Origin: an uncultured Fluviicola sp.
GTDB lineage: Bacteria > Bacteroidota > Bacteroidia > Flavobacteriales_D > Crocinitomicaceae
Length of the DNA: 41,478 nt
Direction: 5' to 3'
Assembly: GCF_902168135.1 (NCBI RefSeq)
Contig: NZ_CABHOL010000053.1
Location: 1-41,478, forward strand
Position numbers and translations under genes: made by a program. The notes beneath the pieces are model-generated. The model was not told the origin of the DNA. It made no database searches and saw only the letters and a list, made by a program, of their open reading frames with translations. Each line of letters begins with the position of its first letter. Within the stretch, counting starts at the first letter, position 1. Shown piece by piece: positions 15,911 through 23,579 of the stretch.

Positions 15911-17169
15911 AGCAGGTAATTCATCCCGGATTGATTTCAGGAACCATTGAAATTCCGGCATCAAAAAGCGATGCACAACGGGCAATTCTCTGTGCAGCAT
16001 TGGCTGATGGAACATCCCGTTTAACCGGAATTGGTAAAAGTGACGATGAACTGGCTATGCTGCAGGCTGTTCGGCAAATGGGAGCGGTTATACAGAATGA
16101 GAATGCGAAACAGAATTCTTCTTTAACTACTCACACTGTTTCTATTACTGGAATAAAAAATATTCCGGAGAACCTGGAATTGTCTGCTGGTGAATCCGGA
16201 CTGGGGCTGCGTTTGCTGACCTGTATTTCTGCAGCATTTGATCAAAAAGTGCGGCTTACGGGAAGAGGAAGCTTGTTATCCCGACCGATGAATTTCTTTG
16301 ATGAGGTACTGCCTCAATTCGGCGCTGAAGTTTCAACTAATAAGGGCTTTCTTTCCATAGAAGTAAAAGGACCGCTCAAAGGAAGAGACACGGAAGTTGA
16401 CGGTTCATTGAGTTCTCAATTTATTTCGGGTTTGCTCATGGCACTTCCGAAAAGTGAGACGTCAAGCACTTTGCGGGTTGTTGATATGAAATCGGGACCT
16501 TATATTCAAATGACTATCCATACATTGGAGCAATTCGGGATAACCATTGAAAACGAAGCAAATGTCTTCCATATTGCCGGAAATCAGAATTACCGGGCAG
16601 CTGATTATTCCATTGAATCGGATTGGAGCTCTGCAAGTTACTGGTTGGTTGCTGCGGCGATCGGTCACCCGCTTGTTATATCAGGACTGAATATGCGTAG
16701 TTTGCAGGCCGATAAAGAGTTGCTGAAGGCTTTGATGAGTGCGGGATGCAGGCTGTCTATAGGTGAAGGTGCAATCCGGGTTGACGGTTCGAATCTTCAA
16801 GCCTTTGAATTTGATGCTTCAGATTGTCCGGACTTGTTTCCGGCACTGGTTGTTTTGGCATCCAAATGTAATGGAATAACAAGGATTCACGGGGCAAAAC
16901 GACTGATCCATAAAGAAAGTGATCGGGGAACAGCATTGCAAAGCGAGTTTGGAAAGATGGGATTGCGGATTGAGCTGGAGGATGATTTAATGCTGATACA
17001 CGGAACAGGAAAATTGCATGGAGCGGAGGTTGATTCGCATCACGACCACCGTATCGCGATGTGCCTCGGTATCGCCGGAACCATTGCATCAGGTAACACG
17101 ATTCTAACAAATGCCGACTCAGTATCAAAGAGTTACCCCGATTTCTGGAAGTGTTTCAATCGTTTGTAA
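15907..17169 (+). CDS. aroA: 3-phosphoshikimate 1-carboxyvinyltransferase (EPSP synthase)
   Basis: 420 residues. Present are the substrate-binding start PASKSDAQRAILCAALADG, SSQFISGLLMALP, SDWSSASYWLVAAAIG, the catalytic region HKESDRGTALQSEFGKMG, and the late DSHHDHRIAMCLGIAG. The enzyme joins shikimate 3-phosphate with phosphoenolpyruvate in the cytoplasm. The phosphoenolpyruvate loop, classically GNAGTAMRP, reads GESGLGLRLL at residues 95-104: the glycine and arginine are kept but Thr and Pro are replaced by Leu. Divergent loops are known in Bacteroidetes enzymes. The start overlaps the stop of the DAHP synthase gene. Confidence 0.92.
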   Translation: MKQVIHPGLISGTIEIPASKSDAQRAILCAALADGTSRLTGIGKSDDELAMLQAVRQMGAVIQNENAKQNSSLTTHTVSITGIKNIPENLELSAGESGLGLRLLTCISAAFDQKVRLTGRGSLLSRPMNFFDEVLPQFGAEVSTNKGFLSIEVKGPLKGRDTEVDGSLSSQFISGLLMALPKSETSSTLRVVDMKSGPYIQMTIHTLEQFGITIENEANVFHIAGNQNYRAADYSIESDWSSASYWLVAAAIGHPLVISGLNMRSLQADKELLKALMSAGCRLSIGEGAIRVDGSNLQAFEFDASDCPDLFPALVVLASKCNGITRIHGAKRLIHKESDRGTALQSEFGKMGLRIELEDDLMLIHGTGKLHGAEVDSHHDHRIAMCLGIAGTIASGNTILTNADSVSKSYPDFWKCFNRL

Positions 17170-17455
17170 TCAGATTAAGCCGTTTAGATTTAAAATTAAC
17201 CACTTATCACATATTCACGCGATTTAATGATGACACCTTGAATATTAACATTTCCTTTTCTAAATTCGTAAGGCTGAAACACTAATAGACACGTCTATAA
17301 CTTACTACTAAGTTCCAAGATTTATTTAAGTAACAGCATATTTATTGCCACTCTTTCTGTGTTTGACAAAATATCATTACGCCGCAAGGTTTTTGGTTTC
17401 TACAAGTGTCAATGGCAGGTTGGTGTGTAATAGTAATTTTTCTTCATAATCAGGT
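17170..17455. other. Intergenic region after aroA
   Basis: AT-rich spacer between convergent aroA and the DUF4139 gene. No start-to-stop frame with coding character, no RNA gene and no recognisable repeat were seen before the terminator at 17456-17485. Confidence 0.5.
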
Positions 17456-17485
17456 AAAAGCATCCGTCAGTTGACGGATGCTTTT
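17456..17485. terminator. Bidirectional terminator, aroA / DUF4139 gene
   Basis: Perfect 14-bp arms (AAAAGCATCCGTCA and complement) with a 2-nt loop. Short T-runs follow on both strands. It sits 23 nt from the stop of the minus-strand gene. Confidence 0.85.
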
Positions 17486-17508
17486 GAAGTTTTATAAGGT
17501 CCTGCAAA

Positions 17509-19527
17509 TTACTCCAGGTATACTGGTTGGTTTTTCCCATAATCCACCTGGTAATCAAACTTAAATTGTTTCGTTTCACCTTTATTGGTCGTGAATTTCC
17601 AGGTCAGAATTCCTGTTTTTTCGTCTAAAACAGCACCCTCGTAGGAGCCTTGTTTCACTTTGATGTCCTCATTGACAGAGATCGGAAAATGGTCCTTAAT
17701 AATCATCGGAATGGCTGCTCCGCCGTTGTTCCGGATGGTGAAATCCCAGGTTACTTCGTATTTGTAGCGGTTTCCAAGAAGACGTGTTTTACTCATTTCT
17801 TCACTGCGTTTACGGGAAACTACCATTTTCTTATCCTTTCCTAAGGAGAAGCTCAATGTATCTTTAGAGGAGTTTACATCAATGTAGCTTTTCCCAATGT
17901 ATGTTCTGTCGAAATAAAGATTCGATTCACCATTTAGCAAATTCAATTTCTCCCAGCCGGAAATCTGTGCTACCAAATAAACCGACTCGTCCAGTTTAGG
18001 AACAGCATGGTATTCGTAATCTGCTTTCATTTGATAGGTTGCAATGGCTACCCGGTGATCCGCGTCATCGGAAGGAACGGAGAACGGCGTTTCGATCTGG
18101 AATTCCATGCGCAGGTCTTTTTCAACTTGTTCGGCAATGGAAACTGCATATGCTCCGGTGGTGTTTGCATCATAAGCTGCTACAGAAGTTTCTCTTTTAC
18201 CTTTTGAACGGGTTTTGCGATCTGCAGAAGTTAACCGGATTTCACTTAAGTCCGATTCATACATATAGCTTTCGCTTACAGATCCTTTGCTTATAGGAGC
18301 TGCAGAATAAATAACATCCTCGGTTGTTGATTTAAGCTCTTCCATGGCAACTGCTTCCGGATACAACTGTGTTTTAATGTAAGGCGCGTTGATGTTGACA
18401 TATTGTGAATTGTATCCTAAATACGAAATCGTATAACTCCTTTCGCCCCTGGGAACTGAGAAGGAGAAATGCCCGGTTGCATCTGTTGTAAAACTGTTCA
18501 GCGGATTGTTATTCATGGAAATTTTTGCAAAAGCCAAAGGTTCTCCGGTCGTTGCGTCGGTGACCTCTCCATGGATGGTTTCTCCGTCGAAGTTGTATTC
18601 CGGAATGTACCGGTCAATAACCTGCTTTCTCGGAGCCGGAGTGTGATAATTCACATACCACGGATCAATTTTTGGTTCCTGGGTATTGTCGTAGGGATCG
18701 TTTGTGGAAAGGATTAATTTTACGTTTTTCCAGTCGATGCCGGTATTTTGGGATACCAATCCTTTTGCTTCCAATAGTACCGGAGCACCAACTCCGTTGC
18801 TGCGCATGTCGTAATAAGGTTTCCAGGATGCTTTGTGGGTGATGTAAGTGAAATCGAAATCAATATTCCCGGCTTTTTCCACATCCAGTTCTACTTCTAT
18901 TTCTGTGTAGTTTACTACGGGCAATCCTTTGCGGGTATTGATTTCCTGTTCGATGGTATTGATCTTGCGAACAACTGCTTCGATTTCGGAATCCAGTTGT
19001 GATTTCCGCGTATTAATCTCGGACAGTTTTGCATGGAAGAAAGTCGAGGCTTCTTTAAGCTCCGCAATTTTCATAGCCTGCTGCTGGCTGCTCAAACTGT
19101 TGTTCTTCAGAAGAAGTTGTTCGTCCAAAAGCAATACTTTGTATTCATCACGTAAGCTGCGTTCTTGTTTCTCCAATACTTTTTTACGGTCGTTTTTTTC
19201 GCTTAATTCCGTTTCCGCAATGGTTTTATCGTCGAAGTTTTTGCGGGTTCGCACACTCAGGATGGTCGCTCCCTGTGAGCATTTCAACTGAATAGAACTC
19301 GGGTCCAGGTAATCTGTTAGTTTTTGGAAGATGACAAGTTGTTTTCCGGAACTCAGGTTCAATTCCCTGGAATGCTCAACCTGCGCTCCTTCCTTAAATA
19401 CGGTCACCTTCTGAATGGGAGCATGCGCCATCGCTGAAGCTACAGGCGGCATGCGATCCGATTTGGTTTCTTTCTGACTCCATCCGAAGACCGGAAGAAG
19501 CAATAAGATTGGTATTAATTTTTTCAT
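17509..19527 (-). CDS. DUF4139 (MuiA-type) exported protein with inserted carboxypeptidase-regulatory-like domain
   Basis: 672 residues. A signal peptide (MKKLIPILLLLPVFGWS, cut before Q) leads into an N-terminal DUF4140-like domain (about 38-100: PIQKVTVFKEGAQVEHSREL), then a charged coiled coil (about 105-200, KNDRKKVLEKQERSLRDEY onward). DUF4139 follows (about 215-670), with the typical KASWKPYYDMR, TGIDWKNVKLILSTNDP and TWDFTIRNN. A CarboxypepD_reg/CnaB-like module (about 318-385, IHGEVTDATTGEPLAFAKIS) is inserted within DUF4139. This pattern is common in Bacteroidetes and absent from shorter homologues. The function of the family is unknown; the name mucoidy inhibitor A comes from one member. 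An intrinsic terminator lies only 17 nt upstream of the start. Confidence 0.82.
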   Translation of the reverse strand: MKKLIPILLLLPVFGWSQKETKSDRMPPVASAMAHAPIQKVTVFKEGAQVEHSRELNLSSGKQLVIFQKLTDYLDPSSIQLKCSQGATILSVRTRKNFDDKTIAETELSEKNDRKKVLEKQERSLRDEYKVLLLDEQLLLKNNSLSSQQQAMKIAELKEASTFFHAKLSEINTRKSQLDSEIEAVVRKINTIEQEINTRKGLPVVNYTEIEVELDVEKAGNIDFDFTYITHKASWKPYYDMRSNGVGAPVLLEAKGLVSQNTGIDWKNVKLILSTNDPYDNTQEPKIDPWYVNYHTPAPRKQVIDRYIPEYNFDGETIHGEVTDATTGEPLAFAKISMNNNPLNSFTTDATGHFSFSVPRGERSYTISYLGYNSQYVNINAPYIKTQLYPEAVAMEELKSTTEDVIYSAAPISKGSVSESYMYESDLSEIRLTSADRKTRSKGKRETSVAAYDANTTGAYAVSIAEQVEKDLRMEFQIETPFSVPSDDADHRVAIATYQMKADYEYHAVPKLDESVYLVAQISGWEKLNLLNGESNLYFDRTYIGKSYIDVNSSKDTLSFSLGKDKKMVVSRKRSEEMSKTRLLGNRYKYEVTWDFTIRNNGGAAIPMIIKDHFPISVNEDIKVKQGSYEGAVLDEKTGILTWKFTTNKGETKQFKFDYQVDYGKNQPVYLE

Positions 19528-19536
19528 AGTTAGCTG

Positions 19537-19567
19537 TAAAAAAAAACGTACCCAATCAGGTACGTTT
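19537..19567 (-). terminator. Terminator downstream of the TPR/PD40 gene
   Basis: Perfect 9-bp stem AAACGTACC/GGTACGTTT (19544-19567) with loop CAATCA, followed on the minus strand by a run of about ten T. It begins 27 nt after the TPR/PD40 stop and ends 10 nt before the next gene's start. Confidence 0.8.
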
Positions 19568-19593
19568 ATGTGTTCAATTCGTTCAATGAGTGA

Positions 19594-20952
19594 TTAAAGT
19601 TTTACCGGCAATACCAATTTGCTTAAATCAATTTCGTAAATGTCAATACTACTTTTCTTGTCATTTACGGTTAGTCCGCTTAGATATGCTTTTCCTAATT
19701 CTTTGTAGATTACGAAATGTGTGTCGTCGTTTACAGAATTTACCAACGGACCCAGGTTTTTCGCTTTTGTCCATCCGGAGCCTGTGTTCTCGGAAACAAA
19801 CACATCTAATCCGCCCATTCCGATATGACCTTCGGAACTGAAGAATAAGAATCTTCCGTCCGGAGAAATATATGGTGTTGTTTCACGCATGGTTGTATTT
19901 ACGCTGTCACTCAGGATTTTTGCTTCTCCCCAGGACTTTCCGTTACGCTGCACCACGTAAATATCCGTAGATCGCTTATCTCCTTTTCTGTCGGAAGTAA
20001 AATACATCGTATTTCCGTCGGCAGTAAGCGTTGCTGAACCTTCAAAGAAACTGGTATTGATAGATTTGTTGGAAATGACTTTCGGCACGTTCCACTTTCC
20101 TTTTTTGGTAAATTCCACTTCGGCGATATCGGAAGATCCGGTCACTTTTTTAGCTTTTGTAGCCGTATTATTCATAGTTACGATTGCATGCAGACCATCT
20201 TTGGAGAGCCATGCCATAGATTCAAATCCGGGTCCGTTGATGCGGTCTACATTGTTATTTACACTATCGTATTTCAACATTTTTTCATTCCAGATACCGG
20301 TGTAAACATCTTCGAAATATTCCTGGTCGTCCGGGTTCATCATTCCTCCGGTTGTATTGGCTCTTCTGGAAGTGAAATAAATGCGTTTTCCGTCAGCAGT
20401 GAAAACAGGAGCATAATCATTATACCCGGAATTCACATCACCCATTAAAGGGACTCTTAAGTTTGCAGCTTTGTTCGCTTTGGCAAACTGTACGGAAGCC
20501 AGTTTGTTCTCGGTGTTGAGTTCTTTGATACGTGCTTTGGGAAGCAACTTCATGGCAGTTTGGAAATAGTTTTCAGCGTCGTCCAATTCATTCATATTGT
20601 GACAAGCTGTTCCCAGGATGTCATAAACTTCGGCGTCCACATCGTCCGGTCCTTTCGCAATAGCATCCAAACCGTATTGTTTGGCATATCCGAAATTTTT
20701 TAGCCTGTAGTGGCAGAAAGCGATCCAGAAAGAAGCTTTCCACGTATTCGGATCTTTAATGGCGGCTTCACGGAATACCAACAGGGCTTCACGGATTTTA
20801 TTTTCTGCAACCAGTTGTTTTCCCTGGTCAATCTTGATCAAAGCCGCGGATTTGTCAATAATTCCGGTTACGCTATCCTTCGAAATGGAAGTAAAAGCGA
20901 ACGATTTGGTTGCGCAGAGTAGTAATAATAAAGTTCCGAATAGGATTTTCAT
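19594..20952 (-). CDS. Exported TPR plus PD40 beta-propeller protein
   Basis: 452 residues from ATG 20952, chosen over 21006 because the protein then begins with a regular signal peptide (MKILFGTLLLLLCATKSFA). Two to three tetratricopeptide repeats (about 35-155, for example LLVFREAAIKDPNTWKASFW preceded by the helix KIREA) are followed by a PD40/WD40-like propeller (about 165-445). Its repeated blades read APVFTADGKRIYFTSRR, LTADGNTMYFTSDRKGD and ISPDGRFLFFSSEGHIGMGG. The layout resembles the front part of T9SS PorE-type proteins but lacks their OmpA domain, so envelope scaffold is a loose guess. It is followed by its own terminator. Confidence 0.8.
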   Translation of the reverse strand: MKILFGTLLLLLCATKSFAFTSISKDSVTGIIDKSAALIKIDQGKQLVAENKIREALLVFREAAIKDPNTWKASFWIAFCHYRLKNFGYAKQYGLDAIAKGPDDVDAEVYDILGTACHNMNELDDAENYFQTAMKLLPKARIKELNTENKLASVQFAKANKAANLRVPLMGDVNSGYNDYAPVFTADGKRIYFTSRRANTTGGMMNPDDQEYFEDVYTGIWNEKMLKYDSVNNNVDRINGPGFESMAWLSKDGLHAIVTMNNTATKAKKVTGSSDIAEVEFTKKGKWNVPKVISNKSINTSFFEGSATLTADGNTMYFTSDRKGDKRSTDIYVVQRNGKSWGEAKILSDSVNTTMRETTPYISPDGRFLFFSSEGHIGMGGLDVFVSENTGSGWTKAKNLGPLVNSVNDDTHFVIYKELGKAYLSGLTVNDKKSSIDIYEIDLSKLVLPVKL

Positions 20953-21020
20953 ATGTTGTTGTTGTATAATTCGAAGACAAAATAAGACAAAAAATTGGAA
21001 ATACAACCTATTGGTTGATT

Positions 21021-21095
21021 GTTCAAAAGTTCAAAAAAATTGAAAAGTTCAATTGTTTCAATCTTTGAACTTTTTGAACCCTTTGAACCTTTTTA
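21021..21095. repeat. GTTCAAAA/TTGAACC inverted repeat element
   Basis: Copies of GTTCAAAA (21021-21036) and of AAAAGTTCAA (about 21043-21052) face copies of TTTGAAC (21064-21088), ending in TTGAACCTTTTTA (21083-21095). The last base pairs of this 13-mer are the stop codon of the EI24 gene. Same layout as 5856-5938. Confidence 0.7.
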
Positions 21096-21944
21096 ACCCA
21101 TCGTGTTTTCTGCAACTTCGTCTTTCCGGTGTGTTTTAAGGTCGAGCAGGTCGTGCATGGCAATAGTTGCCGCAACTATGGCCCAGATTGGTGCAAAAGA
21201 AGCGCAAAACCAAAGCATCAGATTGGTAGCGAAAGTAAGCAGGAATTGTCCGGGATCAGCTCCGAAGCCAGACCAGTCGAAAAGCGTGTTCAAATCAATA
21301 AAATTCCAGATCAAAATGGAATACACCGACCCGATAGAAAGCGCTATTCCCCGATTTTCCCTGGCTAATTGCGTACTTTCCTGCACATTCATCTGCAGAC
21401 GCTCGTGAATATAATCCATGAATGAAAAACCGTAGTAATAGAAACTGATAAAGAATAGCACATGGCGCACGGGACTAACGCTGAAATCCCCCCAGCCGAT
21501 GAGCCCTACCAGGAAAATAACGGTGAAAAAGAATACTTCCCACATGATGTTGCGGACTCCGATCTTCAATCCGCGCCTGATGTCGTTGACCAGCTGATTA
21601 AAATTGAATCGGTACCGGTTTCCGGTCAGGATGAATTCCACTTTTTGGGAAATCTTTGAGAATAACGGCGCTAAAAGGATGACGACGAGGTATTTGGCGA
21701 AACGCATCAGGGTGGTGGCTACCAGGATCTCAAAAAGCAATTTGATCAGGTACCAGATAATACCGTTCATGCTTGTAGCGGTTGCTTTCGGTTCGTGAAG
21801 ATGGATCCTGAAACCAAGCTGGTAAATTCCCAGCATCAGGACAGCCGGAAAAATAATGTAGAAGTACAGTTTATAATCGATGATTAAGCGAAAAGCCTTG
21901 ACATAAGCTTTATAACCAATAAAAAGGTTTTTGATGAATCGCAT
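21093..21944 (-). CDS. EI24-domain (CysZ-like) membrane protein
   Basis: 283 residues with about six hydrophobic segments. The N-terminus (FIKNLFIGYKAYVKAFRLI), the segment LVVILLAPLFSKISQKVEFIL, and the middle RRGLKIGVRNIMWEVFFFTV are typical of the EI24/CysZ family in Bacteroidetes. CysZ of proteobacteria is a sulfate permease; other EI24 members have no proven transport role. No sulfur genes are adjacent, so the substrate is open. A TAnnTTTG-like box (TAATTTTG, 21949-21956) lies only 4 nt before the ATG and overlaps a repeat, so the true promoter is unclear. Confidence 0.75.
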   Translation of the reverse strand: MRFIKNLFIGYKAYVKAFRLIIDYKLYFYIIFPAVLMLGIYQLGFRIHLHEPKATATSMNGIIWYLIKLLFEILVATTLMRFAKYLVVILLAPLFSKISQKVEFILTGNRYRFNFNQLVNDIRRGLKIGVRNIMWEVFFFTVIFLVGLIGWGDFSVSPVRHVLFFISFYYYGFSFMDYIHERLQMNVQESTQLARENRGIALSIGSVYSILIWNFIDLNTLFDWSGFGADPGQFLLTFATNLMLWFCASFAPIWAIVAATIAMHDLLDLKTHRKDEVAENTMG

Positions 21945-21951
21945 ATCTCAA

Positions 21952-21986
21952 AATTACGAATTCCTAATTACGAATTCCTAATTATT
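21952..21986. repeat. Tandem AATTACGAATTCCT repeat
   Basis: A 14-bp unit repeated 2.4 times (21952-21965, 21966-21979, partial to 21986), just upstream of the EI24 gene. Inverted copies lie at 22109-22142 on the purB side of the same spacer. Confidence 0.75.
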
Positions 21987-22108
21987 GGATCCGAGTTAAT
22001 CAGCAACAGCTGATTTAATCAAAACCAAGTTCTTTTCTCAATTAGGTGCAATGAGATCAAATGCTTAAAATCAAATAACTGCGGCTGTCATTTTATAGAG
22101 TGGGTGTG

Positions 22109-22142
22109 AATTCGTAATTCCTAATTCATAATTCGTAATTAA
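22109..22142. repeat. Inverted copy of the AATTACGAATTCCT repeat
   Basis: AATTCGTAATTCCT followed by AATTCATAATTCGTAATT, the reverse complement orientation of the 21952-21986 array. The two could pair across about 120 nt. It ends 4 nt before the purB -7 box. Confidence 0.7.
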
Positions 22143-22146
22143 CGTA

Positions 22147-22154
22147 TATCTTTG
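22147..22154 (+). promoter_or_regulatory. Candidate -7 box of purB
   Basis: TATCTTTG fits TAnnTTTG and ends 20 nt before the ATG at 22175. No -33 TTG is evident because the upstream bases belong to the AATTCGTAATT repeat. Confidence 0.45.
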
Positions 22155-22174
22155 CACCTTTCAAAAATGATCCT

Positions 22175-23539
22175 ATGAGTAATTCAATGTCTCTTACCTC
22201 GTTAACAGCAATTAGTCCGGTTGATGGACGTTACCGCTCAAAAGTTAGCGAGCTGGCTCCTTATTTTTCCGAATTCGGATTGATCAAATACAGAGTTCAT
22301 GTAGAGGTTGAGTACTTTATTGCCCTGGTAGAAGCGGGAATTGGCCCGTTGAAAGAAGTACCGTCTTCCATTTTTCCTCAGTTGAGAGAAATCGTTACTG
22401 CTTTTTCCGAAGCAGATGCATTGGAGATTAAGAACATTGAAAAAACAACCAACCACGATGTAAAAGCGGTGGAATATTTCCTGAAGGATAAAATGCAAAA
22501 CCTGGGATTGGAAAATTACCTGGAGTTTATCCATTTCGGCCTGACATCACAGGATATCAACAATACTTCCATTCCGTTGAGCTTAAAAGAAGCAGTGAAT
22601 GAGGTGTACATTCCAGCCTTGAATGAATTAATCACTGTTCTGAAAGGATATACGAACAACTGGTCGGGAATTGCTCTATTGGCAAGAACTCACGGTCAGC
22701 CGGCTTCTCCGACAATACTTGGAAAAGAAATGGGGGTTTTCGTTTACCGTTTGGAAACACAGCTGGAAATTTTGAAAACAATCCCATACGCTGCTAAATT
22801 CGGTGGTGCAACCGGGAATTTCAATGCACACCAGGTGGCTTTCCCTGAAACGGATTGGGTAGCTTTCTCCAATAAATTTGTAAACGAACAATTGGGCTTG
22901 ACAAGAAGTCAGTTGACAACACAGATCGAGAACTACGACCAATTGGCTAATTTATTTGACTGCCTGAAGCGCATCAATACCATAATCCTGGATTTGGACC
23001 GCGACATGTGGACTTACATTTCCATGGAATATTTCAAGCAGAAATTGAAAGAAGGCGAAGTTGGTTCATCAGCTATGCCGCATAAAGTAAACCCGATCGA
23101 TTTCGAAAATTCGGAAGGGAATATCGGGATTGCGAATGCACTTTATGAACACCTTTCAGCAAAACTACCTGTTTCCAGGCTGCAGCGTGATTTGACGGAT
23201 TCAACGGTTTTGAGAGCAATCGGAATGCCGCTTGCCCATTCTTTGATCTCTTTCAAAGCAACAATCGCAGGTTTGAATAAGTTACTTTTGAACCAGGCAG
23301 CTATTGAGCAGGATTTGGAAGATAACTGGGCGGTAGTGGCTGAAGCTATCCAAACTATTTTGAGAAGTATCGGTTTCCCGAAACCTTACGAAGCATTGAA
23401 AGGATTGACACGCAAAAATGAAAAAGTGACCCGTCAGACGGTTCATGATTTTATCGACACGCTGGAGGTGGATGATGCCATGAAAGCACGTTTGAAAGAG
23501 ATCACTCCTTCCAATTATACCGGGGTAAAACTGGTTTAA
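22175..23539 (+). CDS. purB: Adenylosuccinate lyase
   Basis: 454 residues, the long E. coli-like form. Key segments are SLTSLTAISPVDGRYRSKV at the start, LTSQDINNTSIPLSLKEAV, ARTHGQPASPTILGKEMGVF with the catalytic histidine, and the fumarase-superfamily signature GSSAMPHKVNPIDFENSEGN. It cleaves SAICAR and adenylosuccinate in purine synthesis, in the cytoplasm. ATG 22187 is an alternative start that would remove four residues. An exported protein of unknown function follows 40 nt later on the same strand. Confidence 0.95.
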   Translation: MSNSMSLTSLTAISPVDGRYRSKVSELAPYFSEFGLIKYRVHVEVEYFIALVEAGIGPLKEVPSSIFPQLREIVTAFSEADALEIKNIEKTTNHDVKAVEYFLKDKMQNLGLENYLEFIHFGLTSQDINNTSIPLSLKEAVNEVYIPALNELITVLKGYTNNWSGIALLARTHGQPASPTILGKEMGVFVYRLETQLEILKTIPYAAKFGGATGNFNAHQVAFPETDWVAFSNKFVNEQLGLTRSQLTTQIENYDQLANLFDCLKRINTIILDLDRDMWTYISMEYFKQKLKEGEVGSSAMPHKVNPIDFENSEGNIGIANALYEHLSAKLPVSRLQRDLTDSTVLRAIGMPLAHSLISFKATIAGLNKLLLNQAAIEQDLEDNWAVVAEAIQTILRSIGFPKPYEALKGLTRKNEKVTRQTVHDFIDTLEVDDAMKARLKEITPSNYTGVKLV

Positions 23540-23579
23540 GGAATCTTTTAAGTTTTATTGGATATTAATTTTGTCCGGA

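Noticed and set aside
20953-21006. Longer start for the TPR/PD40 gene
   Set aside because: It would bury the signal peptide; ATG 20952 gives a regular one.
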